Part shown: positions 22,683 to 33,379 of the stretch, in pieces | How positions within the stretch are numbered: position 1 is the stretch's first letter | Layout of the letters: each line of letters opens with the position of its first letter | Origin: Rhynchopus sp. YZ270_cl-10 | Taxonomy: Eukaryota > Euglenozoa > Diplonemea > Diplonemida > Diplonemidae | DNA: 64,000 nt | Direction: 5' to 3' | Assembly: GCA_964035575.1 (NCBI GenBank) | Contig: OZ037880.1 | Location: 558,001-622,000, forward strand | The notes under the pieces: generated by a model | Told to the model about the DNA's origin: nothing | Database searches by the model: none | What the model saw: the letters and a program-made list of their open reading frames with translations, nothing else | Position numbers and translations under genes: made by a program

Positions 22683-23379
22683 CGAGTGAGGGTGGGTGTT
22701 CGATGTAATGCTTCTAGCCACGACGTGGCAAGCCTTTACCGGAACGTCCTCACCTCCCCACCCTGTATTTGCTGTACCAATCACAAAAAAAAGGGTGAAC
22801 TTTTTACAACACAGACGGATTGAAGGCCTTATCCGGTGTGCATACTCCAGGACACTGAAAATGATGAAAACAAAAAAAAAAGTTTTTTTGAAAGACGGAG
22901 TTGCCCAACCCACACATTTCACCCCAAATTGAACTAAATCTGGAGGGGGTTTTAAACTCATTCAAGCTCTTTTGCTTGAACATCGCGTACAATGGTTATT
23001 TCGGTCATATAGGATAACCCTACTTGCATTCTCCGCACGCAAATGCCGTCGTATTCGAGCACAGAGCGAGATCCCTCCACCCTCTCAGGCCATCAGACTT
23101 TCCTTGTTGTCATCACCATGATGCGGGAAGGAGAGAGTGAACGTGGGATGGCATCGTTTCCGGTTCGTGGGTGAAGGTATCGAATCGTCTTCGCCGCACC
23201 TCCTCGGGAGGGCGCAACAATGTTGCAACAGGGGTCGTAAGCACTATCCCGACCTAGTAAAATACCTCGTGTTGATTCAAATTGAGTCAAAATGATTCAA
23301 ATTGAGTCAAATTAAGCCGCATACTCCACGCCTGGTGTCATTTCGTCCCTCTAAGTTTCAGCCCAGCTGAATGTACCCA
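21819..23379. other. Intergenic gap
   Basis: No gene chain found. It contains hairpin repeats near 22153-22190 (family 2) and 22210-22256 (family-1-like), a 125-bp repeat at 22479-22612, a 38-nt A run at about 22639-22677, and a GC-richer patch at 23040-23290 with an open minus frame that I could not attach to any exon. Confidence 0.5.
22479..22612. repeat. 125-bp dispersed repeat, copy A
   Basis: Shares GATGCAGGCACCTCC, CTGACCCACGTACGATGCCA, GCCATCCGGATGAA and CTTGCCCA, in the same order, with 39744-39865. Shorter pieces recur at 50540 and 51240. The two full copies differ mainly in A-run length and scattered bases. It could be a SINE-like or MITE-like unit, but neither internal promoter boxes nor inverted ends are clear. 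Confidence 0.6.
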
Positions 23380-24796
23380 TCAAGCCTGTGACACCTTGTT
23401 CGCCACCTCGAATTTCCGAATGGTCTCATGGCGTTTTTCCTCTTCCAGCTCCTCTTCCGTCAACGGTGCAAGCACGTTCGACTGCTGCGTGTACAGACTG
23501 TTGACGAAAGCGTCCTTCAGGTATTTTGCTGTGAAAGGGGGTGTGTGTTATGAAGATCGAGGCTTTGCTGAAGGTTTTGAAGAAAACATATCGCGGGGAC
23601 ATACTGAAAAGAACAGGGTCTCTCTGTGTCATACTAGGACGATCCATCGCGAATCGCCTTGCTCTGTGTCTCAGGCCCGCATCGGCTAAAAGGGTGAGCT
23701 GCAGACTGTAGGGGTGGGTGGGTGGGTGGGTGGGTGGGGTTTTTTGAAAACATTTTCTTTGGCGGTGTGGCTGACGATCCCAAAATAGCAGAAAATAGCA
23801 CCTCCCTTCAGCCGCACCAAAAAATCCAGATGCCCAGAATAAGCAGAAAATAACCCAGAAAATAGCACCTCCCTTCAGCTGCACCATTTGGCCTTTTGAT
23901 AATCTAAAAATAGTCAGCACACAAATGGTCTGCATGGGGAGAGTGATTTCTCAATCGGTAATCATAAACTCTAGCGTAGCTTTCATACAGAAATGATAAC
24001 CACACAAAATATTTGGGCACACATCGTATGGTTCGTTTTTTTTTTCCCTCCTTTTTTTTTTTTTTCCACATACCCAGCAGCAATTTCTGGCAACGGAACC
24101 TCGCTGTACTTGCTTTTACAATCAAGCTTCCTCAGGAACCCCATATCCGCGTCGGATGGGTTATACCGATCAACCCAATACGCGGTCTCAGGAGGCTTCA
24201 GCTGTTTGCTATTGCAGGACCTCTCTATGACACGACGCACCTCTGCCTCTGCACATTTAAGCGCGCTTTTGCTTTCAAATTCGAACACTTCGTGCAAATA
24301 GTGTGAGCACGACGACGTGACACCGGAGCGCACTGTGACGGATTCCGTAGTAATCACTTTTTTCTCCTTCTTAGTCTTAGTCCGATTCATTTTTTCTAGG
24401 GCCCTACGGACATTCGTTTTCGGCAGTGGGTAGTACACCATGCTTTCCTTGCAGCCTTTGCAGTAACGCTCCATCTGGGTGTGCTCCCTCCTGCACGACG
24501 GACACTGCGCAAAGGCCACCTGCGGCGGTGCCTCCATAACAGAAAGCCCAACCTTCACCTGCACCTTCCCAGTGTTCGTCATGCCCACCACCTTAGCAGC
24601 TTTACTAAAACCCTTCATAAAAACCCATGTCATAGCAACCTGGTTCCCCTGAAACATATACGGAACCAACATTGTATTTGTGTATACGAAACAGAAGGCG
24701 AGGTGCCACTCTGTTGTACTGACGCCTGGAGGGGGGGGGGGGTGAACAAGAAAGGAATGGGTTGAAGGGAAGACCCGACAACTCTTCTGCACACAT
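23380..24796 (-). CDS. Zinc-ribbon protein, unknown function
   Basis: Proposed exons in transcript order are 24796-24775, 24725-24074, 23663-23605 and 23528-23380, giving 293 residues with all phases agreeing. Cys82-x2-Cys85 and Cys96-x2-Cys99 (CPSCRREHTQMERYCKGCKE) form a zinc ribbon. The region before it is hydrophobic (MLVPYMFQGNQVAMTWVFMKG); the region after is basic, then mixed alpha/beta. The C-terminal exon is an acidic helix (LTEEELEEEKRHETIRKFE). The first donor (GTCTTC) is atypical, so the first seven residues are uncertain; translation could also begin at MLVPYMF. The third intron, 410 nt, holds two copies of a CAGAAAATAGCACCTCCCTT unit. I cannot assign a family. Confidence 0.6.
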
Positions 24797-25263
24797 TCAT
24801 TTATCGTGCAGCAGCTGTTGGGCGTTGCATAAAAAGGGAAAAGGGGCCCTATGAGTCCGTCATTTTAGTAGGTTCGATGTGTTTGAGTGAGGTGTGCGGA
24901 TGGGAAGAATGGGCGATGGCCAATAGGTAAAATTATCAGGGGATGAAACAATGTGTGGAATGCTGAAGCCGTTATTGTTGTGGTTTTTTTTATCGAAGTC
25001 CCTACTGTCTTTATCCCAAAACACACGTTGCAATTTATAAGAGATGAAGAGAACGAAGGGTCTGGTTGATGATTGGGAAACACTAAAGCACAGGGGTGGT
25101 GTGGGTTGGTTGATGGGGTAGAGAGGTAGTATGAAGCCAGAGAGTCGACACTACCTTGGCAAATGCAACTTAGCACATTCAGCCGAAGGGGTTCATGTCA
25201 GACATGCTGGGCCACGCCTCTCACGTTTTATTTTCATTGTCCCCTTGGTCCCCAGGAGCAGTC
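24797..25263. other. Intergenic gap
   Basis: About 470 bp between the zinc-ribbon gene and the iPGM stop codon. No coding or repeat signal that I can support. Confidence 0.5.
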
Positions 25264-26925
25264 TCACACCAAGGACTTCTCGTAGAAGGAAGGTGCCTCA
25301 AGACCCAGAAGGTTGATGTACGTGGCAGTGATGTTGGCAAGCCCAGGCTTCCCCTCAAAGTCGGCATCGTTGCGGAAGCGGACGCTGTCAGGAATGCTGC
25401 CACCAATGAGGACAGGCACAGGTGCAAGGGTGTGGGACTTGCAGGGAACCAGTTCCTTTGTCACAGGGTCGCGCTTCGGCTCAAATGTCTTCTTCTCGCG
25501 CTGCACCATGTCGTCTGCGTTGCCGTGGTCCGACGTCACCAACCACCTGCCACCTGCAGCCTCCACAGCGTCAAGCAGCTCCCCAAGACATTTGTCCACA
25601 ATCTCGCACGAGTGCACAGTTGCAGCCACGTTCCCTGTGTGTCCCACCATGTCGGGGTTTGCGTAGTTCACACGCACCATGTCAAAACGTCCAGACTTCA
25701 CTGCCTCAATTGCAGCCGCAGTCACCTCAACAGCCTTCATCTCAGGCTTCTCATCAAACACAACCTTGTCGCTGGGCTCCTCGAAGTAGGTCTCCAAGTC
25801 CTTGTCCACGTATCCAGACTTGTTCCCGTTCCAGAAGAATGTCACGTGGCCGAACTTCTGTGTCTCTGACACAGCGAACGTGCGGATTCCGCTCTTGCAG
25901 AGGTACTCGCCACTGGTGTTTGTGATTGACGGTGCCTCCACAAGGAACTTTGAGGGCAGCTTCAAGTCGCCATCGTACTGCATCATTCCTGCAAACTGCA
26001 CTTTGGGGAAGCGCTTTCTGTCGAAGCTGGTGAAGTCTTCGTATTCGAACGCCTTCGAGATCTGGATCACACGGTCCGAACGGAAGTTGAAGATGCACAC
26101 AGAGTCACCATCCTCAATGGTGCCCACGGGCTTGTCCTTGTCGTCCACAATCACGAACGGGTGCAGGAACTGATCGGACACGTGCTTGCCCTCACCCTTG
26201 TGCAGCTCGGTCAGAGCCTCCTTCATCGACGTAAACTTGTGGTCTGCCTCACCAAGCACATGAGCTTTCCACCCACGCTCCACAATGTTCCAGTCTGCCT
26301 CGTACCTGTCCATCGTCACGTGCATACGCCCACCACCAGACGCAATCTTCACGTCGCTGTCGGTCAACTTCGCCAACTCAGCCTCAACCTCGTCTGCGTA
26401 CTCCACCGACGTGCCATCCACAACATCACGTCCATCTGTGAGCAAATGCAGACGCACCTTCTTGGCGCCCCCCTTCACAGCACCACGCACAACACTCAGC
26501 AACTGATCCAGACGTGCGTGCACACCCCCCTTCGTCAGGAGCCCAATCAGGTGAAGGGTGTTCGACGCAAACCCCTTCTCGAGGTGCTTCCATCCATCCT
26601 TCGTGAACATCGTTCCATCCTCCACCGCCTTGTCCACAAGCTTTGCACCTTGGTCTGCAATCTGCCCACTTCCGAGAGCGTTGTGCCCAACCTCGCTGTT
26701 CCCCATGTCATCGTCGCTGGGCAGGCCGACAGCCTTTCCGTGCGCAAGCACAGTGCGTGCACGACCCTCCACTGCCATGAGTCTGTCGTACACCGGTGTC
26801 TTTGCGATGTGAACAGCGTTGAACTCATCTTTGATCTGCGACTCACCCCAGCCGTCGAGGATGCAGACCACAACGGGCTTCTCTGCTTTGGGGATGGTTG
26901 CGTGCGCCTGGAGAGCTGCGGTCAT
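25264..26925 (-). CDS. Cofactor-independent phosphoglycerate mutase, copy 1
   Basis: 553 residues from the ATG for MTAALQ. iPGM interconverts 3- and 2-phosphoglycerate in glycolysis and gluconeogenesis using two Mn ions and a phospho-serine intermediate. Visible hallmarks are the N-terminal metal site CILDGWGES (Asp24), the catalytic serine in DDDMGNSEVGHNALGSG (Ser77), FNFRSDRV, and the C-terminal metal motifs NYANPDMVGHTGN and TSDHGNADDM. Length and motif order fit full-length iPGM. An in-frame ATG at 26988 would add a Ser/Thr/Arg-rich stretch (TIVTLSRRFR) that could be an organelle presequence, but a 5' leader is as likely. There is no intron. The catalytic part is almost identical to the next gene. 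Confidence 0.92.
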   Translation of the reverse strand: MTAALQAHATIPKAEKPVVVCILDGWGESQIKDEFNAVHIAKTPVYDRLMAVEGRARTVLAHGKAVGLPSDDDMGNSEVGHNALGSGQIADQGAKLVDKAVEDGTMFTKDGWKHLEKGFASNTLHLIGLLTKGGVHARLDQLLSVVRGAVKGGAKKVRLHLLTDGRDVVDGTSVEYADEVEAELAKLTDSDVKIASGGGRMHVTMDRYEADWNIVERGWKAHVLGEADHKFTSMKEALTELHKGEGKHVSDQFLHPFVIVDDKDKPVGTIEDGDSVCIFNFRSDRVIQISKAFEYEDFTSFDRKRFPKVQFAGMMQYDGDLKLPSKFLVEAPSITNTSGEYLCKSGIRTFAVSETQKFGHVTFFWNGNKSGYVDKDLETYFEEPSDKVVFDEKPEMKAVEVTAAAIEAVKSGRFDMVRVNYANPDMVGHTGNVAATVHSCEIVDKCLGELLDAVEAAGGRWLVTSDHGNADDMVQREKKTFEPKRDPVTKELVPCKSHTLAPVPVLIGGSIPDSVRFRNDADFEGKPGLANITATYINLLGLEAPSFYEKSLV

Positions 26926-27872
26926 TCTAAATCTTCGGGAGAGAGTTACAATTGTGTCGACTGTTTTATGACTGGTGGTGGGGTGCATTGAGGCAGGCAC
27001 GGGTCGTGAGGACGACACCCTGCTTCGTCATACCACTATACTGAGAACTGGCTACGGAGTGGGCACTGAAACAGACAAGGCTACATGGCCATCACCATGC
27101 CCATATTGCCCAAAAACAGAGTGAGTAATGCATGACCCGTTGGTGGGCCGCAACTTCTTAAAGCCGGCAAAGGTGAAAAAGAATGCCACTAACACAATCA
27201 CGTTGCCACGCTGCTTCCCCCCACAGAAAAAAGTATTACATCCTCCTTGAATGGGTGGACGAAGTGAACGAAACGAAGAACGCAACATCGCTCTGCGTCT
27301 TTCAACACTGCTGGCAACCTAGGACGTCCACCCTCGCACAACATCATACCCCATGACTCCCCTTGATAGCAACACTAGGAAAAGACAAGCTAAAAGGGGG
27401 TGGGGTACTGCAAAGTTATTGGGAAGAGAAAACGGACCCAGGAGAAGCAAATGGGAAATAACCCCCCCCTCCAGAATAGCCCCTACCTGCCACACCCCCC
27501 TGCCTGCCCCCTCCCCGCCAAGTAGTCTCTTTAAGTGGTGCCTCGCGCCCTCTGAGCGTAACATCATCAGTACACCACATCGTAGCAGCCACACGACACC
27601 GTGTAGGATGCACATAAGGGCGCTACGCAGTACCTTGTTAAGACAGCACCGTGTAAGGTGTGTGTGACGTGGGTGGGTTGTTCTGACAAGAGGTAAGTTT
27701 CTGCATTCAGTACACAATCCCACCACGTCCCCCACTATGCTTGCGAATGTGCCGTGCCATTGTGAAATATTCCCCCACCCCCCCGCCCACGCAACCCCTT
27801 TTCCCTTCGTGTCTTATTGCATAAGGTGTGCACAGTGTAGCGTGCATTGGCTAGGTCAGTGTCCCCCCAGTC
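26926..27872. other. Gap between the two iPGM genes
   Basis: About 950 bp with no similarity to the region downstream of copy 1. The duplicated block stops just outside the stop codons (25259 and 27868). No further gene seen. Confidence 0.6.
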
Positions 27873-29699
27873 TCACACCAAGGACTTCTCGTAGAAGGAA
27901 GGTGCCTCAAGACCCAGAAGGTTGATGTACGTGGCAGTGATGTTGGCAAGCCCAGGCTTCCCCTCAAAGTCGGCATCGTTGCGGAAGCGGACGCTGTCAG
28001 GAATGCTGCCACCAATGAGGACAGGCACAGGTGCAAGGGTGTGGGACTTGCAGGGAACCAGTTCCTTCGTCACAGGGTCGCGCTTCGGCTCAAATGTCTT
28101 CTTCTCGCGCTGCACCATGTCGTCTGCGTTGCCGTGGTCCGACGTCACCAGCCACCTGCCACCTGCAGCCTCCACAGCGTCAAGCAGCTCCCCAAGACAT
28201 TTGTCCACAATCTCGCACGACTGCACAGTCGCAGCCACGTTCCCTGTGTGTCCCACCATGTCGGGGTTTGCGTAGTTCACACGCACCATGTCAAAACGTC
28301 CAGACTTCACTGCCTCAATCGCAGCCGCAGTCACCTCAACAGCCTTCATCTCAGGCTTCTCATCAAACACAACCTTGTCGCTGGGCTCCTCGAAGTAGGT
28401 CTCCAGGTCCTTGTCCACGTATCCAGACTTGTTCCCGTTCCAGAAGAATGTCACGTGGCCGAACTTCTGTGTCTCTGACACAGCGAACGTGCGGATTCCG
28501 CTCTTGCAGAGGTACTCGCCACTGGTGTTTGTGATTGACGGTGCCTCCACAAGGAACTTTGAGGGCAGCTTCAAATCGCCATCGTACTGCATCATTCCTG
28601 CAAACTGCACTTTGGGGAAGCGCTTTCTGTCGAAGCTGGTGAAGTCTTCGTATTCGAACGCCTTCGAGATCTGGATCACACGGTCCGAACGGAAGTTGAA
28701 GATGCACACAGAGTCACCATCCTCAATGGTGCCCACGGGCTTGTCCTTGTCGTCCACAATCACGAACGGGTGCAGGAACTGATCGGACACGTGCTTGCCC
28801 TCACCCTTGTGCAGCTCGGTCAGAGCCTCCTTCATCGACGTAAACTTGTGGTCTGCCTCACCAAGCACATGAGCTTTCCACCCACGCTCCACAATGTTCC
28901 AGTCTGCCTCGTACCTGTCCATCGTCACGTGCATACGCCCACCACCAGACGCAATCTTCACGTCGCTGTCGGTCAACTTCGCCAACTCAGCCTCAACCTC
29001 GTCTGCGTACTCCACCGACGTGCCATCCACAACATCACGTCCATCTGTGAGCAAATGCAGACGCACCTTCTTGGCGCCCCCCTTCACAGCACCACGCACA
29101 ACACTCAGCAACTGATCCAGACGTGCGTGCACACCCCCCTTCGTCAGGAGCCCAATCAGGTGAAGGGTGTTCGACGCAAACCCCTTCTCGAGGTGCTTCC
29201 ATCCATCCTTCGTGAACATCGTTCCATCCTCCACCGCCTTGTCCACAAGCTTTGCACCTTGGTCTGCAATCTGCCCACTTCCGAGAGCGTTGTGCCCAAC
29301 CTCGCTGTTCCCCATGTCATCGTCGCTGGGCAGGCCGACAGCCTTTCCGTGCGCAAGCACAGTGCGTGCACGGCCCTCCACTGCCATGAGTCTGTCGTAC
29401 ACCGGTGTCTTTGCGACGTGAACAGCGTTGAACTCATCTTTGATCTGCGACTCACCCCAGCCGTCGAGGATGCAGACCACAACGGGCTTCTCTGCTTTGG
29501 GGATTGTAGGGTGCGGGAGGAGCCTGAATTGGTTTTGCTGCTTGAGCTCTTCGAGGTAGTTGATGCAGAACTGCAGGGAGTCTACTGGGCGGGCTGCGAG
29601 CACGGTCTTCAGCATGCTGTCGATGATGTTCGCAAAGCCGTGCGCTTTGAGATACGCCACCGACGACGGGTCAGACCCGTAGTCCACGTTGCCAGACAT
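27873..29699 (-). CDS. iPGM fused to an RIIa/Dpy-30-type docking domain, copy 2
   Basis: 608 residues from the ATG for MSGNVDYG. The open frame continues upstream through a low-complexity leader of (CCCA)n repeats. Residues about 10-56 (SSVAYLKAHGFANIIDSML, then AARPVDSLQFCINYLEEL) match the dimerisation/docking fold of PKA RII subunits and Dpy-30 proteins. That fold forms a dimer which binds an amphipathic anchor helix, and it is common on axonemal proteins. From residue 66 the sequence is full-length iPGM with all active-site motifs intact. The inference is that this isoform is anchored, probably in the flagellum, while copy 1 is soluble. I count roughly nine base differences from copy 1 over 1.64 kb. 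Confidence 0.9.
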   Translation of the reverse strand: MSGNVDYGSDPSSVAYLKAHGFANIIDSMLKTVLAARPVDSLQFCINYLEELKQQNQFRLLPHPTIPKAEKPVVVCILDGWGESQIKDEFNAVHVAKTPVYDRLMAVEGRARTVLAHGKAVGLPSDDDMGNSEVGHNALGSGQIADQGAKLVDKAVEDGTMFTKDGWKHLEKGFASNTLHLIGLLTKGGVHARLDQLLSVVRGAVKGGAKKVRLHLLTDGRDVVDGTSVEYADEVEAELAKLTDSDVKIASGGGRMHVTMDRYEADWNIVERGWKAHVLGEADHKFTSMKEALTELHKGEGKHVSDQFLHPFVIVDDKDKPVGTIEDGDSVCIFNFRSDRVIQISKAFEYEDFTSFDRKRFPKVQFAGMMQYDGDLKLPSKFLVEAPSITNTSGEYLCKSGIRTFAVSETQKFGHVTFFWNGNKSGYVDKDLETYFEEPSDKVVFDEKPEMKAVEVTAAAIEAVKSGRFDMVRVNYANPDMVGHTGNVAATVQSCEIVDKCLGELLDAVEAAGGRWLVTSDHGNADDMVQREKKTFEPKRDPVTKELVPCKSHTLAPVPVLIGGSIPDSVRFRNDADFEGKPGLANITATYINLLGLEAPSFYEKSLV

Positions 29700-30382
29700 T
29701 GTAGAAACACAAAGAGAAAAAAAAACGTTCTGTATGGTGTGGATGGGTGGGTGGGTGGGTGGGTGCAACATTAACACGCTTTCACCCCGAGGATCGGTAC
29801 TGAAGATCATGTATCGAGCAAGCTTTACTACTTAGCAATGTCCAGTAAGCAAAAAGAAGGGGTTCTAGAATAAAGTAAAAGACATAGAGAAGGGGGAGGG
29901 GAAATGTTCAGTTTTTTTTTTTTTGTAATATCGACATCCACTTTACCTCGACCAATAAAGCGAATCCGTCTTCGTTTGTGGACCTTTTGTACTGCAAAAG
30001 GTAGTCACACCCCCCCGACCCCCGTATTTTCATTTTTTTAAATTTTTGTGTTAGATGTTTTCACGGAGTATGTAGGGCCAGGGTGCACGGTAGAAAAATA
30101 GCACCGAGTATGGTACCCTCTCACAAACCCAGGTTTTTTTTTTTTTTGAAATCAGCCCGAAGAAAAAAGCTACTACCAAATAGCCTAAATAGAAGAGAGA
30201 AAAAAAAATACCTCACTACTCCATCCCGAAGGAAGCTTCTATAAATTTGCGCTGGAAAAAAAAAAAAAACAGCGAAACAAAACAACGTTTGAGACCAAAG
30301 CCTCGAGTGCTCTTGGTCACCTAAAACAAAGAAGGTTGAAAGATAAAAATTCCGCACGTGCATGCACATCATAAAAGTTCGT

Positions 30383-30416
30383 AAGATGAGACTAAGCCTC
30401 ATATGCATAGTCACCT
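30383..30416. repeat. CCTC-core hairpin repeat (family 1)
   Basis: AAGATGAGACTAAGCCTC...GCATAGTCACCTT. The head AAGATGA-CTA pairs with the tail TAGTCACCTT. It is one of three copies within 700 bp. Confidence 0.55.
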
Positions 30417-30470
30417 TGAGGAAAACAAAACATCTCAAAACACATCAAAAAAAAAAATAATAATAAGTCG

Positions 30471-30693
30471 ACTTGAAATACAGTAGGACAAGTAATATTG
30501 GCGACCAACAAAGTCGCCAATTGCAAGAAAACCCCCAAAATCCGCCAATATTATTTGGTCGCCAAGTTTCTTGTCCTACTGTACAAAGCCCTCTCGTGAC
30601 AGTGTACCTCTGGCCGGTACATGACCCGCAAACCATGTACCGGGGGTGGACACCCAACCATGCAATCCTACATCCATTTCGTGGTTTACATCT
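30471..30693. repeat. Composite repeat split by a MITE
   Basis: The unit runs TTGAAATAC-AAAGCCCTCTCGTG...GTACC...GGTGGACACCC...TTCGTGGTTTACATCTG. A second, shorter copy with the same order of parts is at 52366-52457 inside a ROCO intron, and parts occur at 5650, 6460, 22153, 34172 and 54890. Here it is interrupted by the MITE at 30481-30581. Confidence 0.6.
30481..30581. mobile_element. 101-bp mariner-type MITE
   Basis: Terminal inverted repeats CAGTAGGACAAG...CTTGTCCTACTG, flanked on both sides by TA, the Tc1/mariner target duplication. Internal sub-terminal repeats contain TTGGCGACCAA. Removing it restores an uninterrupted GAAATACAAAGCCC motif seen elsewhere, which confirms the insertion boundaries. 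Confidence 0.85.
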
Positions 30694-31275
30694 GAAAAAA
30701 AGGTGGGCAGGGCATATCTGCCGCCTTCAAAAGCAAACGTAACCTCCCCCCCCCCCCCCCCCCCCCCCTCGCACTCCCCTCCGATCCCTTTACCTGGATC
30801 CACTTTTCAAGGTGTGCGTTAGGAAGAACAGCACAAGACGTGGTCAAAAACCAACCAAGGAAAAAAAAGGGGGGGATGGGGAAAGAACACCCCTGAAAAA
30901 GAAAAAGAAGAAAATGAAAGAACATTGAATAAGATGAACGTGCCTTGCTGTGCTGTAAACATCCATCAAAAAAGAATAGTGGTTCTCAAAAAATAATTCA
31001 AGGAACGGACCCTTGCTAGTTGGTTTGTTTTTCAAAAACAAAATTCAGAATGGGCCTTCCGGTAGGTCACCAAGGGAAGGTTTGCGCAAATGGCTGGGCA
31101 AAGAAATGGAAAGACACACATCTTTTTTGTATATTTTTTTTTGTAAAAACAAAGACCACAACAGGGGGGTACAGAATACGATACTCCCCCCTTCCACGTC
31201 TTTGTCTGAAGCATCTTTTTTTAAAAAAAGAGGCATGTTGTTGTGTTTAGCTTATTTCGCCAGAATTTTTTCGCA

Positions 31276-31314
<39 letters not shown>

Positions 31315-32201
31315 AGAGATGCACCACCTCTTCCCGCTTCAGTTATCTGTGACAAAAGCGTGGATATGAATATTGTAGCTCGGTCACTGATAACGAAGAG
31401 GAATAAAAAAAATATACTGACAAGATACGAAATTTTCGGTGGATAATGGTGGGAACGAGGGGAAACAACAAAGCGACAGAAACACACCCTTAACGCAAGG
31501 GTATTTCCTAAGAGTTGAACTAGAATATTGCCCAGGGGAGTATTTCCTTTTTGCATTTATTTTTTAAAAAAAATTTTGTTGGAATAGTGTAGTTGCCACC
31601 TGTGCAAGCTCCACTGCCTTTTTGAAGGGGGTGTTAGAGGGTTGTGTTGGATGGAGGGGGCAAGTTTCTTTTGTCTAATATGGAGCTATTACTGCAAAGC
31701 AATCTCCATTTACTTATTTTTTTAAAACATTGAAAACTTGGTTGTATTAGTGTAGACTGATTGAAGGGGTTTGCTTTTTTTCGCGTGTAGACACCCAAGG
31801 ATGAACTCCACTATTACACTATATACTTTGTTCACTTCTTTGGTAAGAGCTGTGCTGAAAGTGCTGACACCCTCACCGTTCATCGGCGGACGCTAGGACA
31901 CTGGTTCTCCGCGGGGAATAAAATGAGTCACAACCCGCCAACCCCAGGTTCTGTGAACAGAACATGATATGCCATAAAAAGGGGGCATTTTACTTTAGTT
32001 TTGAGAACGATAAAAATAAGTGAAGCTGACGGTGCAAAACTAAAATATATAAAAAAACGCTTCAAAGACGGAAGCAGGCACCGACGCTCCGTGGGTATAT
32101 ATAAAAAAAGGGGGAGGGGCACTTTAACCCCCACACCCTTATGCTCAGTTCTCTCGTTCCCCCCCGTTAGTGTTTTGTTTTTTTTTTTTGGGAAAACCTT
32201 T

Positions 32202-33379
32202 AGGGCTTAGTTATTTTTTTTCTTGGTACGCGTCCGGGACCCCCCTCAAATTTTGAGCGCGCGCGCGCAAAAAAAAATAAAATACCAAAAAAAAATAACT
32301 TGTTTTGGCTGCAAAATCAATGTTGTGCCCAAAAAAAAATATTTCGAAAAAAATATTCGGAAAAAAAAATTGTTGAAATTTTCCAACTTTTTTTTTAATA
32401 CTTTTCTATGCACACCACACCGGCATATTTTTTTTTTATTTTTTATTTTTTATTTTTGGATTTCCAAAAATTTGAGCGCGCGCGGACGCAGGGCTATTTC
32501 TAAATATGGGGTCCGGGGGGTCCAAAATCCAATCCGGGACACAAATTTTTTGGCAGATTTATTTTGTGCCAAAAACGTCCTTATTTGCATTTTTGAGATT
32601 CACCCGTGCAGTGGTGGGGTCAATCTCGAAAATTGGACAATTTTTTGACCACTTAAATTTTTTGAAAATATGAGCCCGGTTGCTTATACGTGGGGCCCAT
32701 TTTCGGCCAAAAAATGCTGCTCAAAAAAAAATTTCCCCTGAAAATTTTTCAGCCCCAAAACATACTGCGATTGGCATTTCCGGAATCTGTCCGCGCTGTG
32801 GTGGGGTCAATTTGCAGAAATGGCCAAGTTCTTGGTTTTGGTCAAAATGAGTGTAAGGTAAAGGGCCAAGGTAAATCCCACAACCCAGATTTTCTCTCCC
32901 AGATGCTGAAACATGAAAATGCGCGAAAACACCGGCATTTGCATTTCCGGAATCCGTCCGTTCTGTGGTGGGGTCAATTTGCAGAATTGGGCAAGTTCTT
33001 GGTTTTTGTTAAAATGAGTACGGTGCCAGTGTGATGTTAGTGTAGAGAACAAGTTTTCTAAGAAACCCCCTCATAGCACCTCCGGCACGCGGCCTGGTGC
33101 GCCCTCCAGGGTTTTTCAGAAAACATCAAAACCCCCGTTACTTGCACAATCTGGAAGAAAACTTTCCCACACAAAAAAAATCGGCAACTTTCTTCAAGCA
33201 GAAAGCCCATCCCCCCTCTCTGTAAGTACTGTAGTACGTGCAAATGTTTTGGCAGCCCTGTATATAAGCCCCGTGCAAATTTTTTGGCAACTTTCATTTT
33301 CCAAAAATCAGGGACATGGACAGGTTTTTAGAAATAGCCCTGCGCGGACGCGTACCAAAAAAAAAAATAACTAAGCCCT
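32202..33379. mobile_element. 1.2-kb TIR element
   Basis: The ends (AGGGCTTAGTTATTTTTTTT...GGTACGCGTCCG at 32202-32236, with its complement at 33346-33379) are inverted repeats of about 35 bp. A further inverted match, GGGCTATTTCTAAA, lies at 32490 and 33330. Inside are three diverged copies of a module reading ATTTCCGGAATCCGTCCG...GTGGTGGGGTCAATTTGC, which also occurs in the elements at 49910 and, weakly, 10358. No coding capacity seen. Non-autonomous DNA element. Confidence 0.7.

Larger units (their letters stand above)
29700..32201. other. Long non-coding region
   Basis: No exon chain found. It contains family-1 hairpins (30290-30322, 30383-30416, 30931-30963), a MITE-interrupted composite repeat (30471-30693), a 38-nt A run near 31277-31310, and hairpins of the GTGTAG and GTGC...CCTC types near 31578, 31732 and 31856. 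Confidence 0.55.

Noticed and set aside
23093-23290. Open minus frame in a GC-richer patch
   Set aside because: No ATG start or usable donor or acceptor linked it to a neighbouring exon.
26986-27018. Longer N-terminus for iPGM copy 1
   Set aside because: The most upstream in-frame codon at 27018 is GTG. The ATG at 26988 is possible, but the ATG at 26925 gives the normal family start, so the extension is kept only as an alternative.
33058-33297. Open minus frame inside the 1.2-kb TIR element
   Set aside because: Composition is not protein-like, and there is no match to transposase motifs. The element is treated as non-coding.
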